NCBI RefSeq assembly: GCF_003201655.1
Contig: NZ_QJJU01000013.1
Location: 94,973-158,972, forward strand
Source of the DNA: Mycolicibacterium moriokaense
GTDB taxonomy: Bacteria; Actinomycetota; Actinomycetes; Mycobacteriales; Mycobacteriaceae
Length of the DNA stretch: 64,000 nucleotides
Direction: 5' to 3'
Shown: positions 52,602-61,432 of the stretch, in pieces
Layout: every line of letters starts with the position of its first letter
Position numbering within the stretch: the first letter of the stretch is position 1
Notes under the pieces: generated by a model
What the model was told of the DNA's origin: nothing
Seen by the model: the letters and a program-made list of their open reading frames with translations, nothing else
Databases searched by the model: none
Program-made: the position numbers and the translations under genes

Positions 52602-52645
52602 GTAGCGGGGACAGGATTCGAACCTGCGACCTCTGGGTTATGAGC
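52602..52645 (-). repeat. right direct repeat within tRNA-fMet (att site)
   Basis: The second copy of the 44-bp repeat, spanning the 3' half of the intact initiator tRNA. Identity to 42484-42527 breaks just inside the anticodon stem on one side and within the CCA end on the other. Confidence 0.88.
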
Positions 52646-52676
52646 CCAGCGAGCTACCGAGCTGCTCCACCCCGCG
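52603..52676 (-). tRNA. initiator tRNA-fMet (CAU)
   Basis: The minus strand folds as a cloverleaf: acceptor CGCGGGG with CCCCGCT leaving position 1:72 unpaired (C-U), anticodon stem CTGGG/CCCAG with loop CTCATAA, and T-loop TTCGAAT. Three consecutive G-C pairs in the anticodon stem and the unpaired first position identify the initiator species. The 3' CCA is not fully encoded (ACT follows the acceptor), so CCA addition is enzymatic. It is the integration target of the island. Confidence 0.93.
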
Positions 52677-52802
52677 ATGGGTAAACGCCAGGTTACCGAA
52701 GGTAGCGCCTCACATCCAAATCGCCAGCCCCAAGCCGCGAGCGTGCGCAAAATGCCCGGGTTTCAGTGCGTGTCTGCGGGCAGACACGCACGCTCGCGGA
52801 AG

Positions 52803-55800
52803 TTACTTGGCGCTGGTGTATTTGTTCATCGCGTCGTCGAGGCGCTGCAGTGCCTGGCCGTATTGGGCGAAGTTGCCGCTTGTTTGGGCCTGGTGCACCG
52901 CATCGAGCGCGGAGTTGACCTCTTGCAGCGCAGCGGCTTTGGCCGCCGACAACTGCACCGAGCCGCCACCCGGCGGGACCGCGATCGCCACGGGCACCTC
53001 GGGCGCCTGACCCTGGACCGGCGGCGGCGCGGCAGGAGGCTGGCCGTTGGAAGGCGGCGCGGCGGCAGGTTGTGCGTTATCGCCCGCGACGGGTGCGGGG
53101 CCGGTCGCCGTGGCCCCTGCTCCTGGACCGAACAACTTGTCCAGCGCATCGCTGACGGTCGGACCGTAGCCGACCCTGTCGTTGTACATCATTGCGACGC
53201 GGATCAGGCGTGGGTACGACGACGCCGCATCACTCGCTCCCGGCGAGGCATAGACCGGTTCCACATACAGAAGGCCGCCTTGGGCCACCGGCAGCGTCAG
53301 CAGGTTGCCCCATCGGATCCGGTTCTGGTTGTCGCGGCCGATGACACCCAGATCTTGGCTCACCGCGGTATCGGTGGTGATCGCGTTGTTGGCCAGCTTC
53401 GGGCCGTTGACCTGACCCGGAATCGTCAGCACCGTGATCTTGCCGTACGTCGCCGGATCAGAGCTGGCGCTGATGTAGGCGGCCAGGAAGTCGCGCCGGA
53501 ACCGGTTCATCGCACTGGTCAGCTGGAATGACGACGAATGGTCATTGGACGCAAGGTCTTTGGCGACGATGTAATACGGCGGTTGATAACTGCTCGCGGT
53601 GGGGTTGGGATCCAGCGGCACATCCCAGAAGTCCGAGGTCGAGAAGAACGTCACCGGATCGTTGACGTGGTACTTGGCGAGCAGCGAGCGCTGCACCTTG
53701 AACAGATCCTCGGGGTAGCGCAGGTGTGCCTGCAGCTCGGGCGAGATGTCGCTCTTGGGCTTGACCGTGCCAGGGAACACCTTCATCCACGCCTGCAGCA
53801 CCGGATCCGTTTCGTCCTGTGCATACAGAGTGACGGTTCCGTCGTAGGCATCGACGGTGGCCTTCACCGAGTTTCGGATGTAGGACACCTGCTTGTCGAG
53901 CGCCAACCGGTTGACCGCAACCTCATTGGAGTCGGCGGTGGCCGACGACAACGACGTCAGCTCGGAGTACGGGTAGTTGTCCAACGTGGTGTAGCCGTCG
54001 ACGATCCACACCATCTTCTTGTTGACGATCGCCGGGTACACGCTGGTATCGGCGGTCAGCCACGGCGCCACCGCCTTCACCCGCTGTACCGGGTCGCGAT
54101 TGAACAGGATCCTGCTGTTGGACCCAATCACGTTGGAGAACAAGAAGTTTCGCTCGGCGAACTTGGCGGCGAACACGGTGCGGGCCATCCAGTTGCCGAC
54201 CGGCACACCCCCGCTGCCTGCATAGGTGTAGTTCTTGGTCTCTGTATTCGTCTCGTAGTCGTATTCGCGGTCGGCGCCGTTCTTTCCGACGATCGCGTAA
54301 TCGGCAGCCGCACTGGCGATCACCGGACCGAAATAGACACGAGGCTGATCCAGCGGGGCCGGGCCCGGTGAAATCACGCTGCCGTTCGCACCGACCACGC
54401 TGGCGAGGAACTCCGGATAGCCGCCGTTCTGGTTGGGATCGTTGGCGATACCGCGCACGGTGTTGGCAGGCGAAGCGATGAATCCGTTGCCGTGGGTGTA
54501 GACGGAGTGCCGGTTGATCCAGTCGCGCTGGTTGTCGATCAGCCGGTCCGGGTTGAGTTCCCTGGCGGCCACCACGTAGTCGCGCAGGTTGCCGTCGGGT
54601 CCGTTGTAGCGGTCGATCGAGAGCTGGTCGGGGAAGTTGTAGAAGTTCTTGCCCTGCTGGAACTGCGTGAACGCCGGGCTGACGATGGTCGGGTCGAGCA
54701 ACCGGATGTTCGACGTTGTCGCCCTGTCGGCAGCCACCTGCTGTGGGGTGGCCTGTGCATTGCCGCTGTAGTCGCGGTAGGTGACTACGTTCTCGGTCAA
54801 GCCGTAGGCCTGCCTTGTCGCCACGATGCTTCTGCTGATGTATTCGCTTTCCTTTTGCGCCGCATTCGGTTTCACGCTGATCTGCTCGACGACCAACGGC
54901 CAGCCTGAACCAACGATCAGCGAGCTCAACAGCAGCAGCACCACGCCGATCGCAGGAATCCGCAAGTCGCGCAACACAATCGCGGAGAAGACCGCAAGCG
55001 CGCAGATCACCGCGATCGCCATCAGGATCAGCTTGGCGGGCAACACCGCGTTGATGTCGGTATAGCCGGCACCGGTGAACGGCTTCCCGCCCCGGGTATG
55101 GCTGAGCAGCTCATAGCGGTCCAGCCAATACGCCACCGCCTTTAGCACCATCAGCAGGCCCAGCAGAGTGATCAGCTGGATACGCGCCGAGCGGCTCAAC
55201 GCCCCGGTGCGGCCGGACAGGCGGATACCGCCGAACAGGTAGTGGCCCACCAGGTTGGCGATGAACGCCAGGAACGTCGCCGCGAAGAGGTAGCTCAGCA
55301 CCAGCCGGTAGAACGGCAGGTCAAACGCGTAGAAACCGAGATCCTTGCCGAACTGGGGGTCGGCGATCCCGAAGCTGCCGCCGTGGATGAACAACTGCAC
55401 GCGGTCCCAGTACATCTGGGCGACGAAGCCGGTGATGACGCCGATGACCACAGGCACGCCGATGCCAATTAACCGCAGCCGGCTCATCACTGCGGTCCGG
55501 TAGCGGGCCACCGGATCGTTGGGGCCGGTGGTTGGTACGAACACCGGCCGCATCCGGTAGGCCAGTGCGAGCGCGGCGAACACGATGCCGGCCATCATCA
55601 CGCCCGCCACCAGGAAAACGACCAGCCGGGTGACCAGTTTGGTGGTGAACACGGAGCGGTACCCGAGTTCGCCGAACCACAGCCAGTCCACGTAGGCGTC
55701 GATGATGCGAGGGCCGAACAGTAACAGCAGCACGACGGCCAGTGCGACCGCGATCAGAATCCGGCTACGTCGTGTCAGCTTCGGCATTCGCGCCGCGGGC

Positions 55801-55811
55801 CGCATACCCAC
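52803..55811 (-). CDS. UPF0182 membrane protein (Rv3193c-like)
   Basis: A 1002-residue protein with seven or so N-terminal transmembrane helices (residues 1-300), then a large extracytoplasmic domain (QISVKPNAAQKESEYISRSI through GRDNQNRIRWGNLLTLPV), and a Pro/Ala-rich C-terminal segment before a final helical stretch. Length and sequence match M. tuberculosis Rv3193c closely. Its function is unknown. ATG 55811 gives MGMRPAARMPKLTRRSR as in that homologue. Confidence 0.92.
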   Translation of the reverse strand: MGMRPAARMPKLTRRSRILIAVALAVVLLLLFGPRIIDAYVDWLWFGELGYRSVFTTKLVTRLVVFLVAGVMMAGIVFAALALAYRMRPVFVPTTGPNDPVARYRTAVMSRLRLIGIGVPVVIGVITGFVAQMYWDRVQLFIHGGSFGIADPQFGKDLGFYAFDLPFYRLVLSYLFAATFLAFIANLVGHYLFGGIRLSGRTGALSRSARIQLITLLGLLMVLKAVAYWLDRYELLSHTRGGKPFTGAGYTDINAVLPAKLILMAIAVICALAVFSAIVLRDLRIPAIGVVLLLLSSLIVGSGWPLVVEQISVKPNAAQKESEYISRSIVATRQAYGLTENVVTYRDYSGNAQATPQQVAADRATTSNIRLLDPTIVSPAFTQFQQGKNFYNFPDQLSIDRYNGPDGNLRDYVVAARELNPDRLIDNQRDWINRHSVYTHGNGFIASPANTVRGIANDPNQNGGYPEFLASVVGANGSVISPGPAPLDQPRVYFGPVIASAAADYAIVGKNGADREYDYETNTETKNYTYAGSGGVPVGNWMARTVFAAKFAERNFLFSNVIGSNSRILFNRDPVQRVKAVAPWLTADTSVYPAIVNKKMVWIVDGYTTLDNYPYSELTSLSSATADSNEVAVNRLALDKQVSYIRNSVKATVDAYDGTVTLYAQDETDPVLQAWMKVFPGTVKPKSDISPELQAHLRYPEDLFKVQRSLLAKYHVNDPVTFFSTSDFWDVPLDPNPTASSYQPPYYIVAKDLASNDHSSSFQLTSAMNRFRRDFLAAYISASSDPATYGKITVLTIPGQVNGPKLANNAITTDTAVSQDLGVIGRDNQNRIRWGNLLTLPVAQGGLLYVEPVYASPGASDAASSYPRLIRVAMMYNDRVGYGPTVSDALDKLFGPGAGATATGPAPVAGDNAQPAAAPPSNGQPPAAPPPVQGQAPEVPVAIAVPPGGGSVQLSAAKAAALQEVNSALDAVHQAQTSGNFAQYGQALQRLDDAMNKYTSAK

Positions 55812-55891
55812 TCGTCAACTCCAGTCTTGGGTTCTCAAACGTCTAACGAGGACGTGGCCCCAACTCTACGCATCCGCCGCACGGCGATCTC

Positions 55892-56917
55892 TCAGCAACG
55901 GGGAGGTTCGCCACCGGCGGAAAGTGTGTGCAGCGCGTCGACGGCATGGCTCAGGGTGTCGACCTTTACCAGCTGCAGGCCGTCCTCGTGGGCCGTCTTG
56001 GCCTCGTCACAGTTGTCGGCGGGCACCAGGAAGATGGTCGCGCCTGCCTCGCGGGCGGACAACATCTTGTGGGTGATGCCACCGATGGAGCCGACCTTGC
56101 CCTCGCTGTCGATGGTGCCGGTGCCCGCGACGAACTTGCCGTCATTGAGGTCACCTGTGGTGAGCTTGTCGACGACCGCGAGCGAAAACATCAGCCCCGC
56201 CGACGGCCCGCCGATGTTGGCGAGGTTGAAATCGATCGAGAACGGCGCCCACGGCGCATCGAGCACGGCGACCCCGAGGTATCCGTAGTCGCGGTCGGCG
56301 TTGGTGCCCAGCGTGACCGTGGCGACGCCCGCCGGCGAGTTCTTGCGCCGGTAGTCCAGGACGACCTTGTCGCCGGGCTTGGTGGCCTTCAGCAACGAGG
56401 TGAACTGGTCGATGGTCGCGACCGGCTTTCCGTTGACGCCATCGATCGCGTCACCGCGCTGCAGCTTGCCGACCGAGGGGCCAGGGTCGTTGACGGTTGC
56501 CACCGTCACCGCCGACGGGTACTTCAGGAAGCTGAGCGCCGCATACTCCGCGCTGTCCTCGGACCGTTTGAAGTCGCTGTTGTTGGCCTGGTCGATCTCG
56601 TCCTTCGACTTGTCGGGCGGATAGACCAGGTCGCGGGGAACCAGCTGCTCGCGGCCCGACATCCACAGAGTCAGCGCCTGCCCCAGGGTCAGGTCGTCAC
56701 GCTGCGACACCGTGGTCATGTTCAGATGCCCCGACGTCGGATGCACGTCGCCACCCGCAGCTATGTCGACGACCTGCTTGCCGTCGACCTCGCCGAGCGT
56801 GTCGAACGTCGGGCCGGGGCCCAGCGACACGTACGGCACCGTCACCAGCGACAGCAGCACCCCGAAAGCCACGATCGGCACCATGGCGACCAGCAGTGTC
56901 AAAATCCGCCTGTTCAC
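55892..56917 (-). CDS. Lon-like PDZ serine protease (Rv3194c-like)
   Basis: A 341-residue protein: an N-terminal membrane anchor (about residues 5-24), a PDZ domain (about 120-200, AVTVATVNDPGPSVGKLQRG), and a Lon-type Ser-Lys protease domain with GGPSAGLMFSLAVVDKLTTG (catalytic Ser) and SIGGITHKMLSAREAGA region (catalytic Lys). It probably cleaves proteins at the outer face of the membrane. GTG 56917 matches the homologue's start; GTG 56926 adds three residues. Confidence 0.9.
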   Translation of the reverse strand: MNRRILTLLVAMVPIVAFGVLLSLVTVPYVSLGPGPTFDTLGEVDGKQVVDIAAGGDVHPTSGHLNMTTVSQRDDLTLGQALTLWMSGREQLVPRDLVYPPDKSKDEIDQANNSDFKRSEDSAEYAALSFLKYPSAVTVATVNDPGPSVGKLQRGDAIDGVNGKPVATIDQFTSLLKATKPGDKVVLDYRRKNSPAGVATVTLGTNADRDYGYLGVAVLDAPWAPFSIDFNLANIGGPSAGLMFSLAVVDKLTTGDLNDGKFVAGTGTIDSEGKVGSIGGITHKMLSAREAGATIFLVPADNCDEAKTAHEDGLQLVKVDTLSHAVDALHTLSAGGEPPRC

Positions 56918-57030
56918 GGCGACCACAGTAAAGGTTCGCCCTGCGTGGGCCGTGCGCGAACCGACCGAGGTTCACTGAGAGCGTGACCCGCGGACCCGCG
57001 CGACGGTCCACCGGTGAGTACCGTTGAGGT

Positions 57031-58389
57031 ATGTCTGACCTGCCTTTCGGCTTTTCCCACGGGGACGACCCCGAGCGTGACAAGCCCAAGAAGGACCCCG
57101 ATTCGGGCTCAGGCTCCGACCCGTTCGGCTTCGGTGGCGGCGGGTCCGAATTCGACATGTCTCAACTCGGGGAGATGTTCACCCGACTGGGGCAGATGTT
57201 CAGCGGCGCGGGCGGCGTGATGACCGGCGGCAAGCAGTCCGGCCCGGTGAACTACGACCTGGCCCGGCAACTGGCGTCGAGCGCCATCGGGTTCGTCGCA
57301 CCGGTACCCGAGAAGACCAGCGCCGCGATCGCCGACGCAGTTCATCTGGCGGAGACGTGGCTGGACGGCGCGACGGCGCTTCCCGCAGGCACCACCAAGG
57401 CGGTGGCGTGGACCCCCAACGACTGGATCGACAACACGCTGGACACCTGGAAGCGGCTGTGCGACCCGGTGGCCGAACAGATTTCGACGGTGTGGGCCTC
57501 GGCGTTGCCCGAGGAGGCCAAGGCCATGGCAGGCCCGCTGATGGCGATGATGTCGCAGATGGGCGGCATGGCGTTCGGCTCGCAGCTCGGCCAGGCGCTG
57601 GGCAAACTATCACGAGAAGTGTTGACCTCCACCGATATTGGGCTGCCATTGGGCCCCAAGGGGGTGGCCGTGTTGATGCCGGAGGCGGTCGAGTCGCTTG
57701 CCGAGGGACTCGAACTGCCGCGCAGCGAGATCATCACCTTCCTGGCTGCCCGCGAGGCGGCGCATCACCGACTGTTCAGCCACGTGCCGTGGCTGGCAAG
57801 CCAGCTGCTCAACGCTGTCGAGGCCTTCGCCAAGGGCATGAAGATCGACATGAGCGGCATCGAGGACTTCGCGGCGGGATTCAATCCGGCGTCGCTGACC
57901 GATCCCTCGCAGATGGAACAGCTACTCAATCAGGGCATTTTCGAGCCGAAGGCCACGCCGGAACAAACCGCGGCGCTGGAGCGGCTGGAGACGCTGCTGG
58001 CGCTGATCGAAGGGTGGGTGCAGACCGTCGTCTCCGACGCGCTCGGCGACCGCATCCCCGGAACATCCGCGCTGAGCGAAACGCTGCGCAGGCGCCGCGC
58101 CACCGGCGGGCCCGCCGAGCAGACCTTCGCAACGCTGGTCGGCTTGGAGCTGCGGCCCCGAAAGCTGCGGGAGGCGGCGGTGCTGTGGGAGCGGCTGACG
58201 CAGGCCGTCGGTGCGGACGCCCGCGACGCAGTCTGGCAGCACCCCGACCTGTTGCCCAGCGCCGAGGACCTCGACGAGCCGGCCGGCTTCATCGATCGCA
58301 TGGTCGGCGGCGACACCAGTGGCATCGACAAGGCGATCGCCGACCTGCAAAAGGATTCCGACAAAGGCGAGGACCAGCCCCAGGCCTGA
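57031..58389 (+). CDS. DUF2342 zincin-like protein (Rv3195-like)
   Basis: A 452-residue member of the DUF2342 family, sometimes described as zinc-dependent metalloprotease-like or F420-biosynthesis-associated. AAREAAHHRLFSHVPWL near residues 240-256 carries the putative metal histidines. The N-terminal 70 residues are Gly/Asp-rich and disordered. Its function is unproven. It is divergent from the Lon-like protease and is followed by an Rv3196-like gene, the same order as in M. tuberculosis. Confidence 0.9.
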   Translation: MSDLPFGFSHGDDPERDKPKKDPDSGSGSDPFGFGGGGSEFDMSQLGEMFTRLGQMFSGAGGVMTGGKQSGPVNYDLARQLASSAIGFVAPVPEKTSAAIADAVHLAETWLDGATALPAGTTKAVAWTPNDWIDNTLDTWKRLCDPVAEQISTVWASALPEEAKAMAGPLMAMMSQMGGMAFGSQLGQALGKLSREVLTSTDIGLPLGPKGVAVLMPEAVESLAEGLELPRSEIITFLAAREAAHHRLFSHVPWLASQLLNAVEAFAKGMKIDMSGIEDFAAGFNPASLTDPSQMEQLLNQGIFEPKATPEQTAALERLETLLALIEGWVQTVVSDALGDRIPGTSALSETLRRRRATGGPAEQTFATLVGLELRPRKLREAAVLWERLTQAVGADARDAVWQHPDLLPSAEDLDEPAGFIDRMVGGDTSGIDKAIADLQKDSDKGEDQPQA

Positions 58390-58451
58390 CATTGGCCTGA
58401 GCCTGTGGATAACCCGCAGGGGTGTGGCGCCGTTGGTGGCACAGTCGTCGC

Positions 58452-59270
58452 ATGACGCGGTATGCGCTCAACCCGTCGATGCCGGTGTTGTTGCGTCCCG
58501 ACGGCGCGGTGCAGGTCGGCTGGGATCCGCGGCGTGCCGTGCTGGTGCACCCGCCGTACGGGCTGAGCCCGACCACGTTGGCAGAGCTGCTGCGGACCCT
58601 GCAGTCCGGGGCCACGCTGGCCGACCTGCAGGCGCGCTTCGAGGTGGACGCGGGTGAGCTCGTCACGTCGCTGGTCGATGCCGGTGTCGTGACCACCGCC
58701 GAGCGCAGGCGTACGCGGGCGGCGTCGATCCGCATCCACGGCCGCGGCCCGCTGTCGGATCTGCTGGCCGGTGCGCTTCGCTGTTCGGGTGCCAGGGTGA
58801 CGCACAGCAGCCAGACGAACGCGGCGCCGGACTCGACGGATCTCGTGGTGCTTTCGGATTTCCTGGTGGCCGACCCTCGGGTGGTCCGCGAACTCCATAC
58901 CGCCAGGGTGGCCCACCTGCCGGTCCGGCTGCGCGACGGCGCGGGGTTGGTCGGTCCGCTGGTCATTCCGGGTGTGACGAGCTGCCTGCGGTGCGCGGAC
59001 CTGCACCGCTGCGATCGCGACGCGACTTGGCCCGCAGTCGCGTCGCAGCTGCGTGACACCGTCGGCAGCGCCGACCGGGCCACGGTGCTGGCGACGGCAG
59101 CGCTGGCGCTCAACCAGGTCGATCGGGTCATTCGGGCGGTCCGCGGCGGCGAGAACGCAGGGATTTCGGCGGAGCCGCCGCCGACCCTGGACACCACGCT
59201 GGAGTTCGACGTCAACGCCGGCGCGATCGTGGCGCGCCGGTGGTCGCGGCATCCCCGTTGCTGGTGCTGA
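58452..59270 (+). CDS. ThiF/cyclodehydratase-like protein (Rv3196-like)
   Basis: A 272-residue protein related to the docking and Rossmann part of ThiF/YcaO-associated cyclodehydratases. The N-terminal winged-helix-like region (YGLSPTTLAELLRTL) is followed by a Rossmann segment and by CLRCADLHRCDRD, a zinc-type cysteine cluster completed by the C-terminal CWC. No precursor peptide or YcaO gene is nearby, so it is an orphan of unknown role. ATG 58452 is chosen over 58422 because it matches the family start. Confidence 0.8.
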   Translation: MTRYALNPSMPVLLRPDGAVQVGWDPRRAVLVHPPYGLSPTTLAELLRTLQSGATLADLQARFEVDAGELVTSLVDAGVVTTAERRRTRAASIRIHGRGPLSDLLAGALRCSGARVTHSSQTNAAPDSTDLVVLSDFLVADPRVVRELHTARVAHLPVRLRDGAGLVGPLVIPGVTSCLRCADLHRCDRDATWPAVASQLRDTVGSADRATVLATAALALNQVDRVIRAVRGGENAGISAEPPPTLDTTLEFDVNAGAIVARRWSRHPRCWC

Positions 59271-59327
59271 AAACGTCTGTTGCCAACTCTTTGCGATCCG
59301 TACAGATCCGTCATGGATGATGGTCTT

Positions 59328-60653
59328 GTGACGGACATCAAGCGAGGTCGGGCCGCGCGGAACGCCAAGCTGGCGAGCTTGCCGGTCGGCATGGCAGGCC
59401 GGGCCGCGCTGGGCTTCGGAAAGCGGCTCACCGGCGCGTCGAAGGACGAGGTCAACGCCGAATTGATGGACAAGGCCGCCCAGCAATTGTTCACCGTGCT
59501 CGGTGAGCTTAAGGGCGGCGCCATGAAGGTCGGCCAGGCGCTGTCGGTCATGGAGGCCGCGATCCCCGAGCAGTACGGCAAGCCCTACCGCGAGGCCCTG
59601 ACCAAGCTGCAGCGGGAAGCGCCGCCGCTGCCCGCGGCCAAGGTGCACCGCGTGCTTGACGCACAGCTGGGCACTAAATGGCGCGAGCGGTTCACCTCCT
59701 TCGACGACACACCGGTGGCATCGGCCAGCATCGGCCAGGTGCATAAGGCGGTGTGGTCGGATGGCCGCGATGTCGCGGTGAAGATTCAGTACCCGGGCGC
59801 CGACGAGGCGCTACGCGCAGACCTGAAGACCATGAAGCGGATGGTCAGCGTGATCAAGCAGCTTTCCCCCGGTGCCGACGTGCAGGGCGTGGTCGACGAA
59901 ATGATCGAGCGCACCGAGATGGAATTGGACTACCGGCTAGAAGCTGAAAACCAGCGTGCGTTCGCCAAAGCCTATGAGGGACATCCCCATTTCGTCGTGC
60001 CGCACATCGTCGCCAGCGCGCCGAAAGCCGTCATCCAGGAATGGATCGAGGGCGTCCCGCTCTCGGTGATCATCCGCGAGGGCACCACCGAACAGCGCGA
60101 CCTGATGGGCGCCCGGCTGTTCGAGCTGACCTACGACGCCCCGCGCCGGCTCGGAATGATGCACGGCGACGCGCATCCCGGGAACTTCATGCTGCTTCCC
60201 GACAACAAGATGGGGGTCATCGATTTCGGCGCGGTGGCCCCGCTGCCGGGTGGCATCCCTGTCGAAATCGGGCTGGCGACGCGCTACGCCCTCAACGACG
60301 ACTACGACAACCTGCTGACGACCATGCAGACGATCGGATTCATCCAAAAGGGCGAGCAGGTGTCCAAGCGTGAGATGGACGAGATGATGAAGCAGTATGT
60401 GGAACCGCTCGAAGTCGAGGTGTTCCACTACACGCGTAAGTGGCTGCAACGGATCACCGCCATGAACATGAAGCCCGACCGCGCGGCAGGCCAGATCAAG
60501 GCCGCCCGCCAAATGGACCTGCCAGCCAAGCTGGCGATTCCGCTACGAGTGATCGCCTCCAACGTGGCGATCGCATGCCAACTCGATGCGCACATTCCGG
60601 TGAAAGCGCTTGCCACTGAGCTGATTCCGGGATTCGCCGAAGAAGCCGCCTGA
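59328..60653 (+). CDS. ABC1/UbiB-family atypical kinase (Rv3197-like)
   Basis: A 441-residue ABC1 kinase-like protein. The KxGQ motif (GGAMKVGQALS) and the Ala-rich loop (PVASASIGQVHKAVW) replace a P-loop. AVKIQYPGADE holds the ATP lysine. MMHGDAHPGNFML is the catalytic loop and VIDFGAVAPL the DFG motif. In other bacteria UbiB proteins support quinone metabolism. The mycobacterial member lies beside whiB7 and has been linked to drug tolerance. GTG 59328 matches the M. tuberculosis start; ATG 59313 and ATG 59280 are in frame upstream. Confidence 0.92.
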   Translation: MTDIKRGRAARNAKLASLPVGMAGRAALGFGKRLTGASKDEVNAELMDKAAQQLFTVLGELKGGAMKVGQALSVMEAAIPEQYGKPYREALTKLQREAPPLPAAKVHRVLDAQLGTKWRERFTSFDDTPVASASIGQVHKAVWSDGRDVAVKIQYPGADEALRADLKTMKRMVSVIKQLSPGADVQGVVDEMIERTEMELDYRLEAENQRAFAKAYEGHPHFVVPHIVASAPKAVIQEWIEGVPLSVIIREGTTEQRDLMGARLFELTYDAPRRLGMMHGDAHPGNFMLLPDNKMGVIDFGAVAPLPGGIPVEIGLATRYALNDDYDNLLTTMQTIGFIQKGEQVSKREMDEMMKQYVEPLEVEVFHYTRKWLQRITAMNMKPDRAAGQIKAARQMDLPAKLAIPLRVIASNVAIACQLDAHIPVKALATELIPGFAEEAA

Positions 60654-60671
60654 CACGGGAAAACCCGGCAG

Positions 60672-60986
60672 CTAAGCGGCTGCCGGGCTCTCCACGGTGT
60701 CCTTGCGTGGCCGTCCACGCGGACGTTTGCGCGCGATGATCGTGCCGCGCTCGATGATCTCGCCGCCCCAAACACCCCAGGGCTCTTGGCGTTCCAGCGC
60801 CGCGTCGAGGCACTGGCGGCGAATCGGGCAATCCGCGCACAGCGCCTTGGCGCGCTCGAGGTCGCGCGGGTTTTCGGCGAACCACAAATCGGGTTCACCG
60901 ACGTGACACGGCACCGACAGCATCGTTCTCTCACGGCATGTCACTGATTCAACGCTCTCTGCGCAAGCGTTCATCGCCGTTGACAT
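60672..60986 (-). CDS. whiB7: WhiB7 redox-sensitive transcriptional activator
   Basis: A 104-residue WhiB protein. Four cluster cysteines are visible (VPCHVGEPDLWF, then LCADCPIRRQC), binding [4Fe-4S]. EPWGVWGGE is the sigma-factor-contact motif. The C-terminal RPRGRPRKD is an AT-hook that distinguishes WhiB7. It activates intrinsic antibiotic-resistance genes with SigA. ATG 60986 has an AGAGGA site upstream. A long leader with a strong hairpin precedes it, in line with attenuation control known for whiB7. Confidence 0.93.
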   Translation of the reverse strand: MSTAMNACAESVESVTCRERTMLSVPCHVGEPDLWFAENPRDLERAKALCADCPIRRQCLDAALERQEPWGVWGGEIIERGTIIARKRPRGRPRKDTVESPAAA

Positions 60987-61076
60987 GGCTGGTCCTCTGC
61001 TTCCTGGTCGTTGTTTCGTCGTCCATCTGTCTTTCGATGGATCCGTGACCAGGTCTTTCGATGTCCGAATGACTAA

Positions 61077-61109
61077 GGCCACGGGTCCCTTGACTGCGGG
61101 TCCGTGGCC
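61077..61109 (-). promoter_or_regulatory. whiB7 leader hairpin (probable attenuator)
   Basis: GGCCACGGGTCCC and GGGTCCGTGGCC pair almost perfectly across an 8-base loop, about 90 bp upstream of the whiB7 start on its transcript. whiB7 in mycobacteria is governed by a leader with an upstream ORF and terminator. On the minus strand no U-run follows; on the plus strand TTTT follows. Confidence 0.55.
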
Positions 61110-61133
61110 TTTTCGGCTGTATCGAGGCTTTAC

Positions 61134-61331
61134 CTAGGTGGTGCCCCGATCCACGGACTTGCCAGTCGCGGTGGCGGTGCGGCGCTTACGCTGCGGCGGA
61201 ATGGCAGCTGCGGCACCTGCGGCGGCGTGCGTCCAAAACGCGGGGTGCGCCGCGGGAGCGGCAGCGGCGACGTGGAGGGTCCGCGACATGCCGGCAACGC
61301 CTACGCCTGTAAACGCATTGAAATTCGCCAT
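61134..61331 (-). CDS. possible 65-residue ORF in the whiB7 upstream region
   Basis: An open frame from ATG 61331 with a strong GAGGAGGG site about 11 bases upstream. It begins MANFNAFTGVGVAGMSRTLH and continues Ala-rich with a basic Thr-rich tail. No family is known. It ends about 150 bp before whiB7 on the same strand with the hairpin between, so it could be an independent small gene or part of the whiB7 control region. Confidence 0.5.
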   Translation of the reverse strand: MANFNAFTGVGVAGMSRTLHVAAAAPAAHPAFWTHAAAGAAAAIPPQRKRRTATATGKSVDRGTT

Positions 61332-61432
61332 GATCTGGGCACCCTCCTCTCGACTCGCGGTGTGATCTTGAGGCTAAGCGTATCAGCCCAAACCCACAAC
61401 TGATTTTCTGACCAGCGCTTTTGGCATGATCT

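Larger units (their letters stand above)
42484..52645. mobile_element. 10.1-kb genomic island inserted at the initiator tRNA gene
   Basis: The ends are 44-bp direct repeats (42484-42527 and 52602-52645) made of the 3' half of the initiator tRNA gene. The right copy is part of the intact tRNA, the left copy is a fragment. The island lies on the 3' side of the tRNA, as expected after integrase-mediated insertion. Cargo: two vWA proteins, an ArsR regulator, an MgtA-type ATPase, a PRC/MgtE-N/CBS protein and an NRAMP-like transporter. No intact integrase, excisionase or transfer gene is seen, so it is either decayed or mobilised by enzymes supplied elsewhere. Confidence 0.8.

Noticed and set aside
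52234..52602. A 122-residue gene between the transporter and the tRNA
   Set aside because: There is no ribosome site, it has mixed low-complexity content, and it runs through the tRNA terminator.
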